Below are positions 1 to 8,859 of a DNA stretch of 64,000 bases, piece by piece; positions within the stretch are counted from its first letter, which is position 1; every line of letters starts with the position of its first letter. Under the pieces are notes generated by a model. The model saw only the letters and a list, made by a program, of their open reading frames with translations. It did no database searches and was not told the origin of the DNA. The DNA comes from Candidatus Nitrososphaera gargensis Ga9.2. Lineage in GTDB: Archaea > Thermoproteota > Nitrososphaeria > Nitrososphaerales > Nitrososphaeraceae. A program made the translations under genes and the position numbers. The stretch is taken from NCBI RefSeq assembly GCF_000303155.1, contig NC_018719.1, positions 2,046,001-2,110,000 on the forward strand. Direction: 5' to 3'.

Positions 1-479
1 TCGTCTATGCAGCTTATGAGACATAGTTCTTTGTGCTTGAGTTATGCAGGTAAAACGGACCCAGTATGTATGTCCATCTGGACCATGTCGTTTGGGTGTC
101 TCTTGCTAAAGCGCCTGTACTTTCTCTTCAGCTTGCAGCTGAGCTTGTTCAGACCGTACCTTTTCAGCACTTTGTAGACGATCCTGCTGCTCAGGGATAC
201 TCCTAGCCTCTTTAACCTGAATTTTATTCTGGCAGTACCAAACTTGCTTTCCAGACGCAGGCCGAGGATGGTCTGTTCGAGCTCAGGCGTCACCTTCTGT
301 TCTTTCGTATTGTGTGGTCTCCTAGACAGGTCCTTCAGTCCGTCGATGCCGCGTGCAAGGTACCTTTTCTTCCACTTGTAGTATGTCTTCCTTGATACGC
401 CGTACTTTCTGCAGATGTTGGTGACGCTCTCGCCGGTACGTTCGTGCTCGTGAATAAGGTTGAATCTTGTCTCTGACAC
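1..479 (-). pseudogene. IS481-like transposase remnant, frameshifted
   Basis: The N-terminal 145 codons read as an IS481/IS3-type transposase: a helix-turn-helix near residues 18-40 (GVSRKTYYKWKKRY), a second HTH-like region, and the first strand of the DDE catalytic fold (MVQMDIHTG). The frame then stops at position 42. The missing piece continues in another frame as GPFYLHNSSTKNYV, and the original frame resumes at the window edge with LISCID, the strand expected to carry a catalytic Asp. This looks like one inserted and one lost base about 45 bases apart. The element is dead as read and is cut by the window edge; no terminal inverted repeat is visible. Confidence 0.8.
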
Positions 480-482
480 TTC

Positions 483-1184
483 CTAGCCGGAAGTGTTACC
501 TATGTCGGTAATCGAATCTGTACCTATGTGTGTAAGTACAACACCTAGCAGAGGAGTACCTGGCATTATGATGCCAGCCCTGTTGTTATTCTCGCCAGCG
601 AGCCATGCACCTTCATGGCTGACTATTTCTCCATTTTCATACATGTCTACGTCTTCACCAAAGTAAAAGACGTTGTTTGTTTCCTCGCATATGGCAAAGT
701 AGTTACTTGACACTTCTACCAAACTATCGTTTTCTGTGTGTCTTTCTTCAACTATTCTTGCTTCAGTGCCATCGACATCTTTGGTTTCGTCCAGAACTGT
801 AATGGTCAATCCTACTTTTGTTGCCCCATTTTCAACTCCTTTCAGCACTAGTCGGTAGTTAGGCTCAAGTATGAAGAATGGGGTTCTGCCCGCGGAGTCG
901 AATGTACAGTTCTCTGCCATGAAAGAGGTGGTGAATTCCTTTTCTCCTTCATCATCCTTGTCTTCCGCGTCGTCCTCCGCCTGTGCGGCGTCCTCGTTTT
1001 GATCGTCCTCTTCTTCGCCGCTACCCTCACCATCATTGCTATCCCCTTGCTGCGCCGCTACGCTGTCTATCAACGGGTCCTTGTTTGGATCTTGGCCGCC
1101 TTTCTTTTGGGCTTGGGTGAATACGCCAGAGGTAGTCAGTGAGACTATGACCCCGATGAGTATCACGACTGCCACAAACGTCAA
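483..1184 (-). CDS. membrane-anchored acidic surface protein, unknown function
   Basis: A 233-residue protein with an N-terminal hydrophobic segment (about residues 2-20, then a TTSGVF turn) that would serve as signal or anchor. A low-complexity stretch extremely rich in Asp, Glu and Gln follows (about 35-85), then a compact domain with two Cys (about residues 92 and 165). The start is a TTG; in-frame upstream codons reach a stop at about 1214 without an ATG or GTG. It ends 3 bases before the transposase remnant begins. The acidic linker suggests an exposed extracytoplasmic protein. I do not recognise the family. Confidence 0.6.
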   Translation of the reverse strand: MTFVAVVILIGVIVSLTTSGVFTQAQKKGGQDPNKDPLIDSVAAQQGDSNDGEGSGEEEDDQNEDAAQAEDDAEDKDDEGEKEFTTSFMAENCTFDSAGRTPFFILEPNYRLVLKGVENGATKVGLTITVLDETKDVDGTEARIVEERHTENDSLVEVSSNYFAICEETNNVFYFGEDVDMYENGEIVSHEGAWLAGENNNRAGIIMPGTPLLGVVLTHIGTDSITDIGNTSG

Positions 1185-1450
1185 GATATTTTTGTTTACA
1201 TTTGTAATAGCGTCATGCAGGGTTAATTAAGAAATGTGATGCAGGCAACTAATCGCGTGGCAGGTTGCACATATAGAAATCTGGGCTCATTTAGGTACTT
1301 GTACCAGAATGCATTAAATCATAGGTGACATGGAGAAGGACATTGCAGATAGGAGCCTTTCACTACGATAAGGATAATAGCTATCTGTCACTGAAAAGGA
1401 GCGAGTAGGTCGGTTGTGGCAGACGAAGGCTCTCAGCAGCCTGAAGGCAC

Positions 1451-1974
1451 GCAACAGACAGGATACTTGCCTTTATACAAGAAAATCCTAGCTGCCATCT
1501 TAGGAAGATCAAAAAGGAGCTTGATCTGGCGATGGGCACTGTCCAGTACCACCTTGACAGGCTGGAGAAGGCGGGCAAGGTAACTTCCCAAAAACATGGC
1601 CTGCACAAGTACTACTTTGCCGCAGGGTTCGAGGAAAACGAAAAGCAGCTGCTTGAAGTTCTGAGACTGCGCGTGAGATCCTCATATTTATTATAGAAAA
1701 AAGGAATCCATCGCAAACTGAAATTGGCGAACATATCTGCATATCGTCAGCATCCGTGAACTGGCACATCAAGCGGCTTGAGGATTCCAAGATTGTTGAC
1801 GAGATCAGGGAAGGCAGGTTCAAGCGGTACAAATTGCACAGAGACTCCAAGCAAGTTGCTGCAATGCTGAAGAACTTTTATCCAAGCGTCTGGGACAAGT
1901 GGAGTAACAGACTTGCAGAAATGTTTCTATCCATGTCAGGCGAGGCCGCAGAAAAGAGAGGGGAAGGATCGTGA
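1451..1974 (+). pseudogene. tandem winged-helix regulator, frameshifted
   Basis: Two winged-helix domains can be read in two frames. The first runs from about 1451 (ATDRILAFIQENP, then GTVQYHLDRLEKAGKV and a wing with HKYYFA). The second runs from about 1665 (ETAREILIFIIEKRNPSQ, then NWHIKRLEDSKIVDEI) to the TGA at 1972-1974. The frame changes once near 1655-1680, as by loss of one base. Upstream, 1400-1450 looks like a third frame of an N-terminal tail. The ancestor would have been a two-domain ArsR/MarR-like DNA-binding protein. Its stop overlaps the GTG of the next gene, so the pair was probably translationally coupled. Confidence 0.7.
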
Positions 1975-2348
1975 CAGATTTCTTTTCCACGTCTATTTGG
2001 ATTGCGCTGTCTTCGCTAATACAGCAGATAGATAATGTACCTGATGAAGCAGGTCCAGTGGGAGCCGAGGTCTACGAACCGATTGTATAGGTAATCAAGA
2101 TAGGCATTGCGGCATTCTCCCTATTGCTACTTGGACTCTCAATTTCTGCTTACAAGAAAACTGCCTTAAAGAGCACAATATACGCATCTGTGGCATTTGG
2201 ATTGTTCGCGGCGCAGTTGTTTTTTGACTACCTGGAAGATGCAGTGAAATCATTCGAGCAGCCATACAACGATGTCATATTCTACGCAATGACTCTTGCC
2301 ATACTCGTGTTGTTCTTTTTGGCAGTGGTAAGGCGGAATAAAACCTAG
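1971..2348 (+). pseudogene. small multi-span membrane protein with in-frame amber stop
   Basis: Reading from GTG 1971, which overlaps the regulator stop as GTGA, gives 39 sensible codons (VTDFFSTSIWIALSS... EVYEPIV), then TAG at 2088-2090. The same frame continues for 85 more codons to 2348 with three hydrophobic segments (KIGIAAFSLLLLGLSIS, TIYASVAFGLFAAQLFF, DVIFYAMTLAILVLFFLAVV). Codon character is the same on both sides of the TAG, so this is one gene with a nonsense codon. A helix-turn-helix gene followed by a 3-4 TM protein is a common archaeal pairing. Restart at TTG 2124 could still make a 74-residue fragment. Confidence 0.65.
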
Positions 2349-3955
2349 AGCTTCTTTCTCAGCGTGACGGCAACTGCAGCCGCCGCAGCAGCAAAGCCGC
2401 CGTACGCCAGGTACGGGCTGTAAGGCAGCATCACAGCCGATCCAACGAACAGTGCTGATGCAAGTATGCTTGCTGCAAGTGCGGCGTTGTCGCTTCTATC
2501 CTGCCTGTCATAAGGTCCCATTGTCTCCAAGTATGTTTTTAGCAAGGGAGCAACGTTCACCGAATCCTGTATGCCCTTTGCAAACCTCTTTGCAGAGACC
2601 TTTACTTCCTCGATGTAGGCGTCTCTTACCAAGCCTTCCTCTTCGAGCAGGTTTGCTAGCACCTTGACAAACTGGAACGGCACCTTGTGGTGGTGGTAGA
2701 TGCCTTCGAGGATAGAGGCCATGCGCATGTAGAGCGCAAGGTTCTTTGGCAGCCGGAATGGAAAGCGGCTCATTGTCTTGTTTGCAAGGTCGACAAGCGC
2801 CTTCACTTCCATCCTGTCCACCTGCTTGCCGTGCATCGACTGGATTGAAAGCTCGATGCCCCGCTCGACGACGTAGCGGTTGACTGTGGGCTCAAGCGCC
2901 CCAAGCTCTATTAACACGTTGACGGTCCTCTCCGGGTCCTTATCAAGAAGGCCGAGGTAGAGTCGAATGAGCCTGATGCGGGTCTCGCTGTCCAGCCTGC
3001 CGACCATGCCAAAGTCATACAGTATCAGCCGGCCATCATCGGCAACTGAAATGTTGCCGGGGTGCGGGTCGGCGTGGAAGATGTTGTGGCGCAGGAGCAT
3101 CTTAAAGAACAACCAGTGCGCGCGCACCACCAGCCTTTCCCTATCGATCCCCTTTTCCTCCAACCTTGCAATGTCGGTTATCTTTGTGCCTGGCACGTAT
3201 TCCATCGTAAGCACATGCCTGCTGGTCCTTTCCATGAATACGTCAGGTATTATGACTGACGGGTCGTCCGCCAGATTTTCCTTGATGGCGAGCAGGTTCT
3301 GGGCTTCCACCCTGTAGTCCATCTCTTCGTGCACTGTTTCAATGAACTGTGCCAGCATGCCTTCTGCCGAGAACCGCAGGTTGGGGTCAATGAACCGGGT
3401 CGCAAGCGGCATTATTTTTTTCAGGACGTAAATGTCGTCCTCGATTATCCGCTCGATGTTGGGCCTGCCCACCTTGACAATGACCTGCCTGCCGGCATAT
3501 TTTGCGACGTAAACCTGCCCAAGCGACGCGCCGGACAGCGGAGCCGTGTCAAACTCTTCAAATGCGTCCTCTACCTTTCCAAGCTCGGCCTCGATTATCG
3601 GCTTTATTTCAGAGAATAGCGCAGGCGGCACATCATCCTGCAGTTTCGCAAGGACTTCAAGATAGGGCTGCGGCAGGATGTCAACCCGGGTTGAAAGCCA
3701 CTGACCAAGCTTGATGTACGATGGGCCAAGCTCGATGAACGTCTTGAGCGCCTTGCGGGCATGACGGCGATACTTTTCCTCATCAACGTTCTTGCCCTCC
3801 TTCTTTACCCACTCGCGCCTGTCCCTGCGCAGGCTGATGACAACCGGCAAGAGCTTGAGCACGACCTTGGCTACATGTAGCTTGGAAGGGTGCGGAAAGA
3901 CAGGCGTTTCATCGTCGATACTCCTGTCTTTTCTGATCTGGGCCGGGTGCTCCAC
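2345..3955 (-). CDS. ABC1/UbiB-family atypical protein kinase
   Basis: A 536-residue protein with the UbiB/COQ8 hallmarks: KxGQ-like motif (IKLGQWLSTR, about 81-90), Ala/Gly-rich nucleotide loop GASLGQVY (142-149), invariant Lys near 161, catalytic loop HADPHPGN (294-301) and DFG (314-316). Two hydrophobic helices close the C-terminus (about 490-530), suggesting membrane association. Bacterial and mitochondrial members support ubiquinone synthesis; the archaeal substrate is unknown, but a role in quinone or lipid homeostasis is plausible since menaquinone genes occur in this window. It lies 5 bases after the 138-residue gene on the same strand, so they are probably co-transcribed. Confidence 0.9.
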   Translation of the reverse strand: MEHPAQIRKDRSIDDETPVFPHPSKLHVAKVVLKLLPVVISLRRDRREWVKKEGKNVDEEKYRRHARKALKTFIELGPSYIKLGQWLSTRVDILPQPYLEVLAKLQDDVPPALFSEIKPIIEAELGKVEDAFEEFDTAPLSGASLGQVYVAKYAGRQVIVKVGRPNIERIIEDDIYVLKKIMPLATRFIDPNLRFSAEGMLAQFIETVHEEMDYRVEAQNLLAIKENLADDPSVIIPDVFMERTSRHVLTMEYVPGTKITDIARLEEKGIDRERLVVRAHWLFFKMLLRHNIFHADPHPGNISVADDGRLILYDFGMVGRLDSETRIRLIRLYLGLLDKDPERTVNVLIELGALEPTVNRYVVERGIELSIQSMHGKQVDRMEVKALVDLANKTMSRFPFRLPKNLALYMRMASILEGIYHHHKVPFQFVKVLANLLEEEGLVRDAYIEEVKVSAKRFAKGIQDSVNVAPLLKTYLETMGPYDRQDRSDNAALAASILASALFVGSAVMLPYSPYLAYGGFAAAAAAVAVTLRKKL

Positions 3956-3960
3956 TCCTC

Positions 3961-4377
3961 TTATTCACTCCTCTTTTTCAACAAACCGGCCGCGTTGGCA
4001 ATAATGTTCCCGGCAGACGAGCCGGCAAGGTATCCTGCCAAGGCCGCGTCAATAGCGGCGTCACTGGTGCTCTTGCCCTCCTTTTTGCACCTGCTGTAGA
4101 CGGCTGCTCCGACGCGCCTGCCTACGATTACCGCGGCTGCGGCCCCAGCAAGGTATTCCGGCGCGTCAACAAGCAGGTGGCCGAGCGGGCTTGACCGCGG
4201 GTCCACCTTGTCCATGTGGACAGTGTAATGAGTGTCATAATCGCGTATGTGGAGCTTGCCGTAGCGGTACTGCCTCTTGGCTCCCTTTTTGCTGCCAAGG
4301 ATGGTCTCCTCAAGATCGATTATAGGCCTGACGGCCTTGGGCACAATGATGTTGCCGTCACCGTCAATGAACTCCAC
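3961..4377 (-). CDS. conserved hypothetical protein upstream of the UbiB kinase
   Basis: A 138-residue protein. The N-terminal half is mixed alpha/beta with many charged residues (about 1-75). The C-terminal half (about 78-130) is rich in Ala and Gly with two amphipathic or weakly hydrophobic stretches (YLAGAAAAVIVGRRVGAAVY and AIDAALAGYLAGSSAGNII) reminiscent of glycine-zipper membrane segments. It ends 5 bases before the ATG of the kinase gene and is divergent from the Nudix gene, so it heads a two-gene operon. I cannot assign a function. Confidence 0.7.
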   Translation of the reverse strand: MEFIDGDGNIIVPKAVRPIIDLEETILGSKKGAKRQYRYGKLHIRDYDTHYTVHMDKVDPRSSPLGHLLVDAPEYLAGAAAAVIVGRRVGAAVYSRCKKEGKSTSDAAIDAALAGYLAGSSAGNIIANAAGLLKKRSE

Positions 4378-4451
4378 GGCTCAGAAAGAGCCTCGGATCG
4401 AATATAAAATTAACGAATAGGTTTAATCCCACGCCTCATGCTGTAAAGGCG

Positions 4452-4979
4452 ATGGGAAGAGGAAGCGTCAGGGCAATCAGGAGTAGCACGATCTACTCCG
4501 GCGGAATCAACCTCAGGCGCGACAGGTTCATGCTTGGGGGCAAAGTCATCGACAAAGAGATAGTCGAGCACAAAGACTCTGTCGGGATAGTGGCAATCAG
4601 CGGAAGCGACGATGTCATCCTAGTCACGCAGTACAGACGCGCCGCGGACAGAGTGCTTCTTGAGATTCCTGCTGGCAAGATGGAAAAAGGCGAGACGCCA
4701 AGGCAAGCTGCAATTCGAGAGATGGCCGAGGAGATCGGCTACTCTGGCAAGCTTGAACCGCTGACGAGATGGTACCTTGCACCTGGCTACTCTACAGAGC
4801 TGATGCACGTGTTTGTCGCCACCAACCTGAGAAAGATAGTCCGCGGCCCCTTGGACGATGACGAGAACATCAAGATCAAAAAAGTAAAGTTGAGCGCGGC
4901 CGTCAAGAAATGCCTCAGCGGCGAGATTCAGGATAGCAAGACCGTTGCCGCCCTTCTCGTCTACAGCCAGTCTGATTGA
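4452..4979 (+). CDS. Nudix hydrolase, ADP-ribose pyrophosphatase type
   Basis: A 175-residue protein with a complete Nudix box at about residues 75-97 (GKMEKGE...REMAEEIGY), fitting GX5EX7REUXEEXGU. The N-terminal beta-rich segment (IYSGGINLRRDRF, then KEIVEHKDSVGIVAI) and the IPAGKMEKGE context are typical of ADP-ribose pyrophosphatases that hydrolyse ADP-ribose to AMP and ribose 5-phosphate. A TATA-like ggtttaatcc lies about 30 bases upstream of ATG 4452. The gene converges on the ComA-like gene and overlaps its 3' end by 19 bases. Substrate identity is inferred from family resemblance only. Confidence 0.85.
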   Translation: MGRGSVRAIRSSTIYSGGINLRRDRFMLGGKVIDKEIVEHKDSVGIVAISGSDDVILVTQYRRAADRVLLEIPAGKMEKGETPRQAAIREMAEEIGYSGKLEPLTRWYLAPGYSTELMHVFVATNLRKIVRGPLDDDENIKIKKVKLSAAVKKCLSGEIQDSKTVAALLVYSQSD

Positions 4980-5947
4980 ACCGGCTGGTACACCTTCTTT
5001 CTTGCATCATCGAGGCTGTTCCTCTCGATTATTAGTCCCTGCCGCTTGAGGTCCTCAACTGCCGCCTGCACCGTCCTCCTTGGCAGGTGGCTCATCGAGA
5101 CAAGCTCGCTCTGCTCTATCGGGTGCTTTGTCCTGATCACAAAGTAGATGAACTTTGCAGCCGGCCCACCCTCGGGGTTCCTGCGCAGATAAGATACGCC
5201 AAACGCCGATTTTGAGAGAAAGCCCCGCCTTTGCGACTCGACGGACGCGATCGCGTCCGGGTGTACCTCTGCGAGGTTGACCCGCTGGCCAAACTCTGCA
5301 ATGAGCGCCGACTGTTGTGACTCTAGCGGCGCCTCAAAGATGAACGTGCTTGGCGGGTACTCGTTTGTTATCGCGCCAACAAAGCTCCACTTGACCAGAG
5401 CCTTCTCGTCATAGATGCCGACGTTTACCCCCTCGTTTGCCTCAAGCACTATCTTCTTTGAGCCCATTTTGACTGCTTCTTTTATCTTCTCAAGCGTGTC
5501 GTCGACTCCAAGCTGGTGGCGCGGGTCCTTCTTGCCTACCTTCCACTGGAACTCAAGGCCAGCCGATTGTATCAGGTCACTTATCTTTCTCTTTTGATCT
5601 ATTGACAGATCGATGCTGTTCTCGCCAACTTCAATGATGTCAAAGCCCACCTTGGCGGCCTCCTTGACGAACCTCTCTAGCGAGCTTTCCGAGATCGCAA
5701 ACTCGGTTATCGTGCTGCCAGTCGAGACGCGCACCCCAAAGTCGTGGTAGAACTTGATCTTTTTCTTAAGGCTCTCTTCTGAGATAAGCATAGGAAGCGC
5801 CCCGTAAATCTTGACCACGTCTATGAAGGGGGCTAAGGTAGAGAAGTTCTCCTTGTCAATACCCTGCAGCTTGTCTACGGTGCAGGTCAGCCCCTCCTTG
5901 CGCGGCTTTTTCGAATCCACTCTGTTCTTTACAAGGTCGTCAAGCAT
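4961..5947 (-). CDS. ComA-like phosphosulfolactate synthase domain fused to C-terminal HTH
   Basis: A 328-residue protein. Residues about 15-245 match the ComA TIM-barrel family that adds sulfite to phosphoenolpyruvate in coenzyme M synthesis: RKEGLTCTVDK, DVVKIYGALP, STGSTITEFA, GFDIIEVGENS and WKVGKKDP correspond to its conserved blocks. Residues about 250-328 are a winged helix (QSELVSMSHLPRRTVQAAVEDLKRQGLIIER) of MarR type. Ammonia-oxidising archaea are not known to use coenzyme M, so the barrel may have another sulfonate product or act as a ligand sensor for the HTH. It lies 88 bases downstream of the ABC permease gene on the same strand, probably in one transcription block. Confidence 0.8.
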   Translation of the reverse strand: MLDDLVKNRVDSKKPRKEGLTCTVDKLQGIDKENFSTLAPFIDVVKIYGALPMLISEESLKKKIKFYHDFGVRVSTGSTITEFAISESSLERFVKEAAKVGFDIIEVGENSIDLSIDQKRKISDLIQSAGLEFQWKVGKKDPRHQLGVDDTLEKIKEAVKMGSKKIVLEANEGVNVGIYDEKALVKWSFVGAITNEYPPSTFIFEAPLESQQSALIAEFGQRVNLAEVHPDAIASVESQRRGFLSKSAFGVSYLRRNPEGGPAAKFIYFVIRTKHPIEQSELVSMSHLPRRTVQAAVEDLKRQGLIIERNSLDDARKKVYQPVQSDWL

Positions 5948-6035
5948 GGCTAATTATATGATATATGCAGATTTTGCGCATATTTTAATCTGTAGATTCT
6001 CTGTTCTCAAACTAACTATATCTCAATCGAGAAGC

Positions 6036-6857
6036 TTATTCAGCGTGCTGGTCTAGGCCCCAGCGCGTCCTTACCCTTTCCTCGACTTTTGCAAAGAGGA
6101 CACGATCAAACACTATGCCTATCGCGAAAATTGTAATCATGGTTGCAATGACGTCTTCCATAAAGCCAAACTCCCTTCCAACGTTCAGCACATGGCCGAG
6201 GCCATACAGAGTAGTTATTAGTATTTCAGCTCCAATGAGCGCGTGCCAAGCAAAAGACCATGCCTGCCTTATCCCAAGGATGAGCGACGGAGTTGCCGCC
6301 GGGATCATAACATGCCGAAATAGTGTAAAGCCTTTTGCGCCCATGTTCCGGCCTGCACGGAGATAGATTGGAGGTATGTTGCGGATCGAGCTGTACGTCG
6401 TTATCATGACTGAAAACACTGAAGCCATGACAACTACAAACAATATCCCGAGGTCGTTGAATCCAATGAGCAGGATTGCAAATGGGACCCAAGCGATACT
6501 TGGGAAAGTCAGGAGGCCGACTGCAAACGAGCTCATCGTCTTGCCAAATCCGCGGAACTTGACCATCGCCAGCCCTACCGCCACGCCAATTCCAATTGAA
6601 ATTGCGAACCCTGCGACAAGCCTGAGCAGCGTTACTCCAATCCCAATCGGAAGTGAGTAATTTGCTATCAGGTTTCCTATTGCTTCCACAACCGTAGCGG
6701 GCGACGGCAGCGAGCTCTCAGGCCATATTCCAAGCAGGAATACCAGCTGCCATACTCCTACAAACGCGGCCAGGAACAGCGCGACGTTCGCAACGTCCGC
6801 TAGATCAAATCTGCCTTTGCTGCGCCGCTCCTGCGATTGTGTTTCCTTTTCTAGCAA
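6036..6857 (-). CDS. ABC transporter permease, sulfonate/nitrate/taurine type
   Basis: A 273-residue inner-membrane permease with about six TM segments and the EAA-type loop that contacts the ATPase (AATPSLILGIRQAWSFAWHALIGAE, about 190-215). It belongs to the SsuC/TauC/NrtB family. Its annotated start overlaps the upstream ATPase gene by 53 bases; the N-terminal 25 residues are polar, so a later start is possible. Together with the ATPase and the binding protein it forms a complete importer. The substrate cannot be read from sequence, but the ComA-like gene next downstream favours an organosulfonate. Confidence 0.88.
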   Translation of the reverse strand: MLEKETQSQERRSKGRFDLADVANVALFLAAFVGVWQLVFLLGIWPESSLPSPATVVEAIGNLIANYSLPIGIGVTLLRLVAGFAISIGIGVAVGLAMVKFRGFGKTMSSFAVGLLTFPSIAWVPFAILLIGFNDLGILFVVVMASVFSVMITTYSSIRNIPPIYLRAGRNMGAKGFTLFRHVMIPAATPSLILGIRQAWSFAWHALIGAEILITTLYGLGHVLNVGREFGFMEDVIATMITIFAIGIVFDRVLFAKVEERVRTRWGLDQHAE

Positions 6858-7644
6858 ATTGAAAGTCTTCCTCCAGCTCCTTCAGGATCTGCCTCTTGAT
6901 CAGAGCGATTTCTGGGCTGTCAATGTCCCTAGGTCTTGGAAGGTTTACTGTGAATTCCCGCTTGATGTTGCCAAGCCGGGGCGAGAGCACTATTACTCTG
7001 GTGCCAAGTGCCAGCGCTTCATTTATGTTATGGGTTACGAACAGAATAGTCTTTTTTGTTGCCTCGTGTATCTGCAAAAGCTCGTTGTGCAGCATGTCCC
7101 TTGTCTGCACGTCAAGCGCGGCAAAAGGCTCGTCCATCAGCAAGATGTCCGGATCTATTGCAAGGGCACGGGCTATCGCCACCCTCTGCTTCATGCCGCC
7201 GGAGAGCTGGTAAATATATGAATCTGCAAACTTCGACAGCTGCACCATGTCTATAAAGCGGCTTGCTGCCTTGCGCTGCTCGTCCTTTGGAATCCCTGCC
7301 AGCTTCAATCCAAACTCGACATTTTCAAGGACTGTGAGCCAGGGAAAGAGCGCGCCTTCTTGGAATATGACCAGCCTGCCTGGGTCAGTGGAGGTCTTGT
7401 TTTCGCCCTTCACCAGTATCTTGCCAGAATCCGGGTCTTCAAGCCCTGCAATAATGTTGAGCAATGTGCTTTTTCCGCAGCCAGACGGCCCGACGATTGT
7501 CACAAACTCACCGTCCTTGATGTCGATGCTGACCTTGTTCAGGACAGTATGGTTCTGCCTACTATCGGCATAGGAGAAGGTCTTGGACACATTCTTGATC
7601 TGCAGCAGCGCAGCATTGCTTTGCCTGTATTCAGATGATATCAA
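6805..7644 (-). CDS. ABC transporter ATPase, sulfonate/nitrate/taurine type
   Basis: A 279-residue ATPase of the SsuB/TauB/NrtD family: Walker A GPSGCGKST (about 54-62), Q-loop FQEGALFPW, signature LSGGMKQRVAIARAL, Walker B ILLMDEPFAALD and H-loop VTHNINEA are all intact. It energises the adjacent permease. It sits between the binding-protein and permease genes, with 84 bases to the former and a 53-base overlap with the latter. An A+T-rich stretch with tatatgag/catataat elements at 7660-7685 could be an internal promoter. Confidence 0.92.
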   Translation of the reverse strand: MISSEYRQSNAALLQIKNVSKTFSYADSRQNHTVLNKVSIDIKDGEFVTIVGPSGCGKSTLLNIIAGLEDPDSGKILVKGENKTSTDPGRLVIFQEGALFPWLTVLENVEFGLKLAGIPKDEQRKAASRFIDMVQLSKFADSYIYQLSGGMKQRVAIARALAIDPDILLMDEPFAALDVQTRDMLHNELLQIHEATKKTILFVTHNINEALALGTRVIVLSPRLGNIKREFTVNLPRPRDIDSPEIALIKRQILKELEEDFQFARKGNTIAGAAQQRQI

Positions 7645-7728
7645 TGTCTAATGCCTCCATTATATGAGCGCACAACATATAATCTACTTCAAAGGCGCAA
7701 TCGTTACGATGTAGGTGCATTTTTTGCG

Positions 7729-8790
7729 TCATTGTATCTCTGGCAGCCCCCTTTCGCTAAGAACTTGGTTCAAAAGATCGAGGTCATAGATCCCGGAATC
7801 CGGCCTTGCCCTTAGGAACCCTATGTCAAATGCATCGTTGGCCGACTGGAACAGCGATTCCTTTATCGGGTCCCAGGTTAGCGTCATCCTTGATAGCCCT
7901 TCTTCAAACTCGTCTTCCGGGATAGTTTTACCTGTAAGTTTTTCCAGTTCAGTGTTGAATACCTGTATCGCTTCGTCCGGGTTTTCGTTTATCCAGTTGG
8001 TTTCGTCAACGTGTGCTTCCAGCAGCTTTCTTATTGTGTCAGGGTTGTTCTGAAGATAATCTGTCCTGACAATAACATGCGCAGTCACAAACTCGCCTTC
8101 CGGCCAGAGGTCGCGTTCGTCAACAAGTATCTTGGCATTGGCTTCCTTTATCAGCTTGGCACCCCAAGGCTCCGGCACCCATGCGCCGTCGATCTCTTTC
8201 TTTACCATCAAGGTGACAATGTCTGCATTCTTTGCTGGCAATACCTCCACGTTGCCTCCATTTTCCTTTGTCTCATAGCCATGATCAAGTAGGTACTTGC
8301 GCAGTGCGACATCTTGCGTGTTGCCAAGCTGTGGGGATGCAAACTTTTTGCCGGCAAAATCGGCTTCCGAATCAATTCCTGCGTCGCCCCTGACTGCAAA
8401 CACCGCGCCACCGCTGGCTGCGCCAGCAATTATCCGGAGGTTGCAGCCATTGGATTCTACATAGCCGTTGACCGCAGGGTTGGGACCAACATACGCTACA
8501 TCTATCGCGCCGGCATTCAGCGCTTCAATGACCGCGGGACCCGCATTGAATATCTGGGTCCTTACCTCGATGCCGTCCAAAGCCTCCTGAAAGTCGCCCC
8601 GGCCAAGCCCTATGACTGCCTGGGCGTGGTTGATGTTCGGGAAATATCCTATCCTCAACACATCTGACTGGCCGAAATTGCTGAAATTGCAGCCGTCATT
8701 GCCAGAGAACCCAAAGTACGGCGTTGAGGTAAAAACCACCGCGGCGATTATCGCGCCTGCAACACCAAGTTTTACCCCGCTATGCATCAC
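7729..8790 (-). CDS. ABC transporter substrate-binding protein, sulfonate/nitrate/taurine type
   Basis: A 353-residue exported protein. Residues 6-25 form an N-terminal hydrophobic signal or anchor, and the mature part follows the SsuA/TauA/NMT1 fold: LRIGYFPNINHAQAVIGLGRGDF, then GAIDVAYVGPNPAVNGYV, FASPQLGNTQDVALRKYL and DGAWVPEPWGAKL. No lipobox cysteine follows the signal, so it is likely held by its N-terminal helix. It is the first gene of the leftward importer block. Family members bind sulfonates, nitrate, taurine or thiamine precursors; the ligand here is not determined. Confidence 0.88.
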   Translation of the reverse strand: MMHSGVKLGVAGAIIAAVVFTSTPYFGFSGNDGCNFSNFGQSDVLRIGYFPNINHAQAVIGLGRGDFQEALDGIEVRTQIFNAGPAVIEALNAGAIDVAYVGPNPAVNGYVESNGCNLRIIAGAASGGAVFAVRGDAGIDSEADFAGKKFASPQLGNTQDVALRKYLLDHGYETKENGGNVEVLPAKNADIVTLMVKKEIDGAWVPEPWGAKLIKEANAKILVDERDLWPEGEFVTAHVIVRTDYLQNNPDTIRKLLEAHVDETNWINENPDEAIQVFNTELEKLTGKTIPEDEFEEGLSRMTLTWDPIKESLFQSANDAFDIGFLRARPDSGIYDLDLLNQVLSERGLPEIQ

Positions 8791-8859
8791 TACGGTAATG
8801 ATTATGGCTACTACTTAATACTGCTTTTAATCACGCAAAAAACGGAAATTATACGCAAA

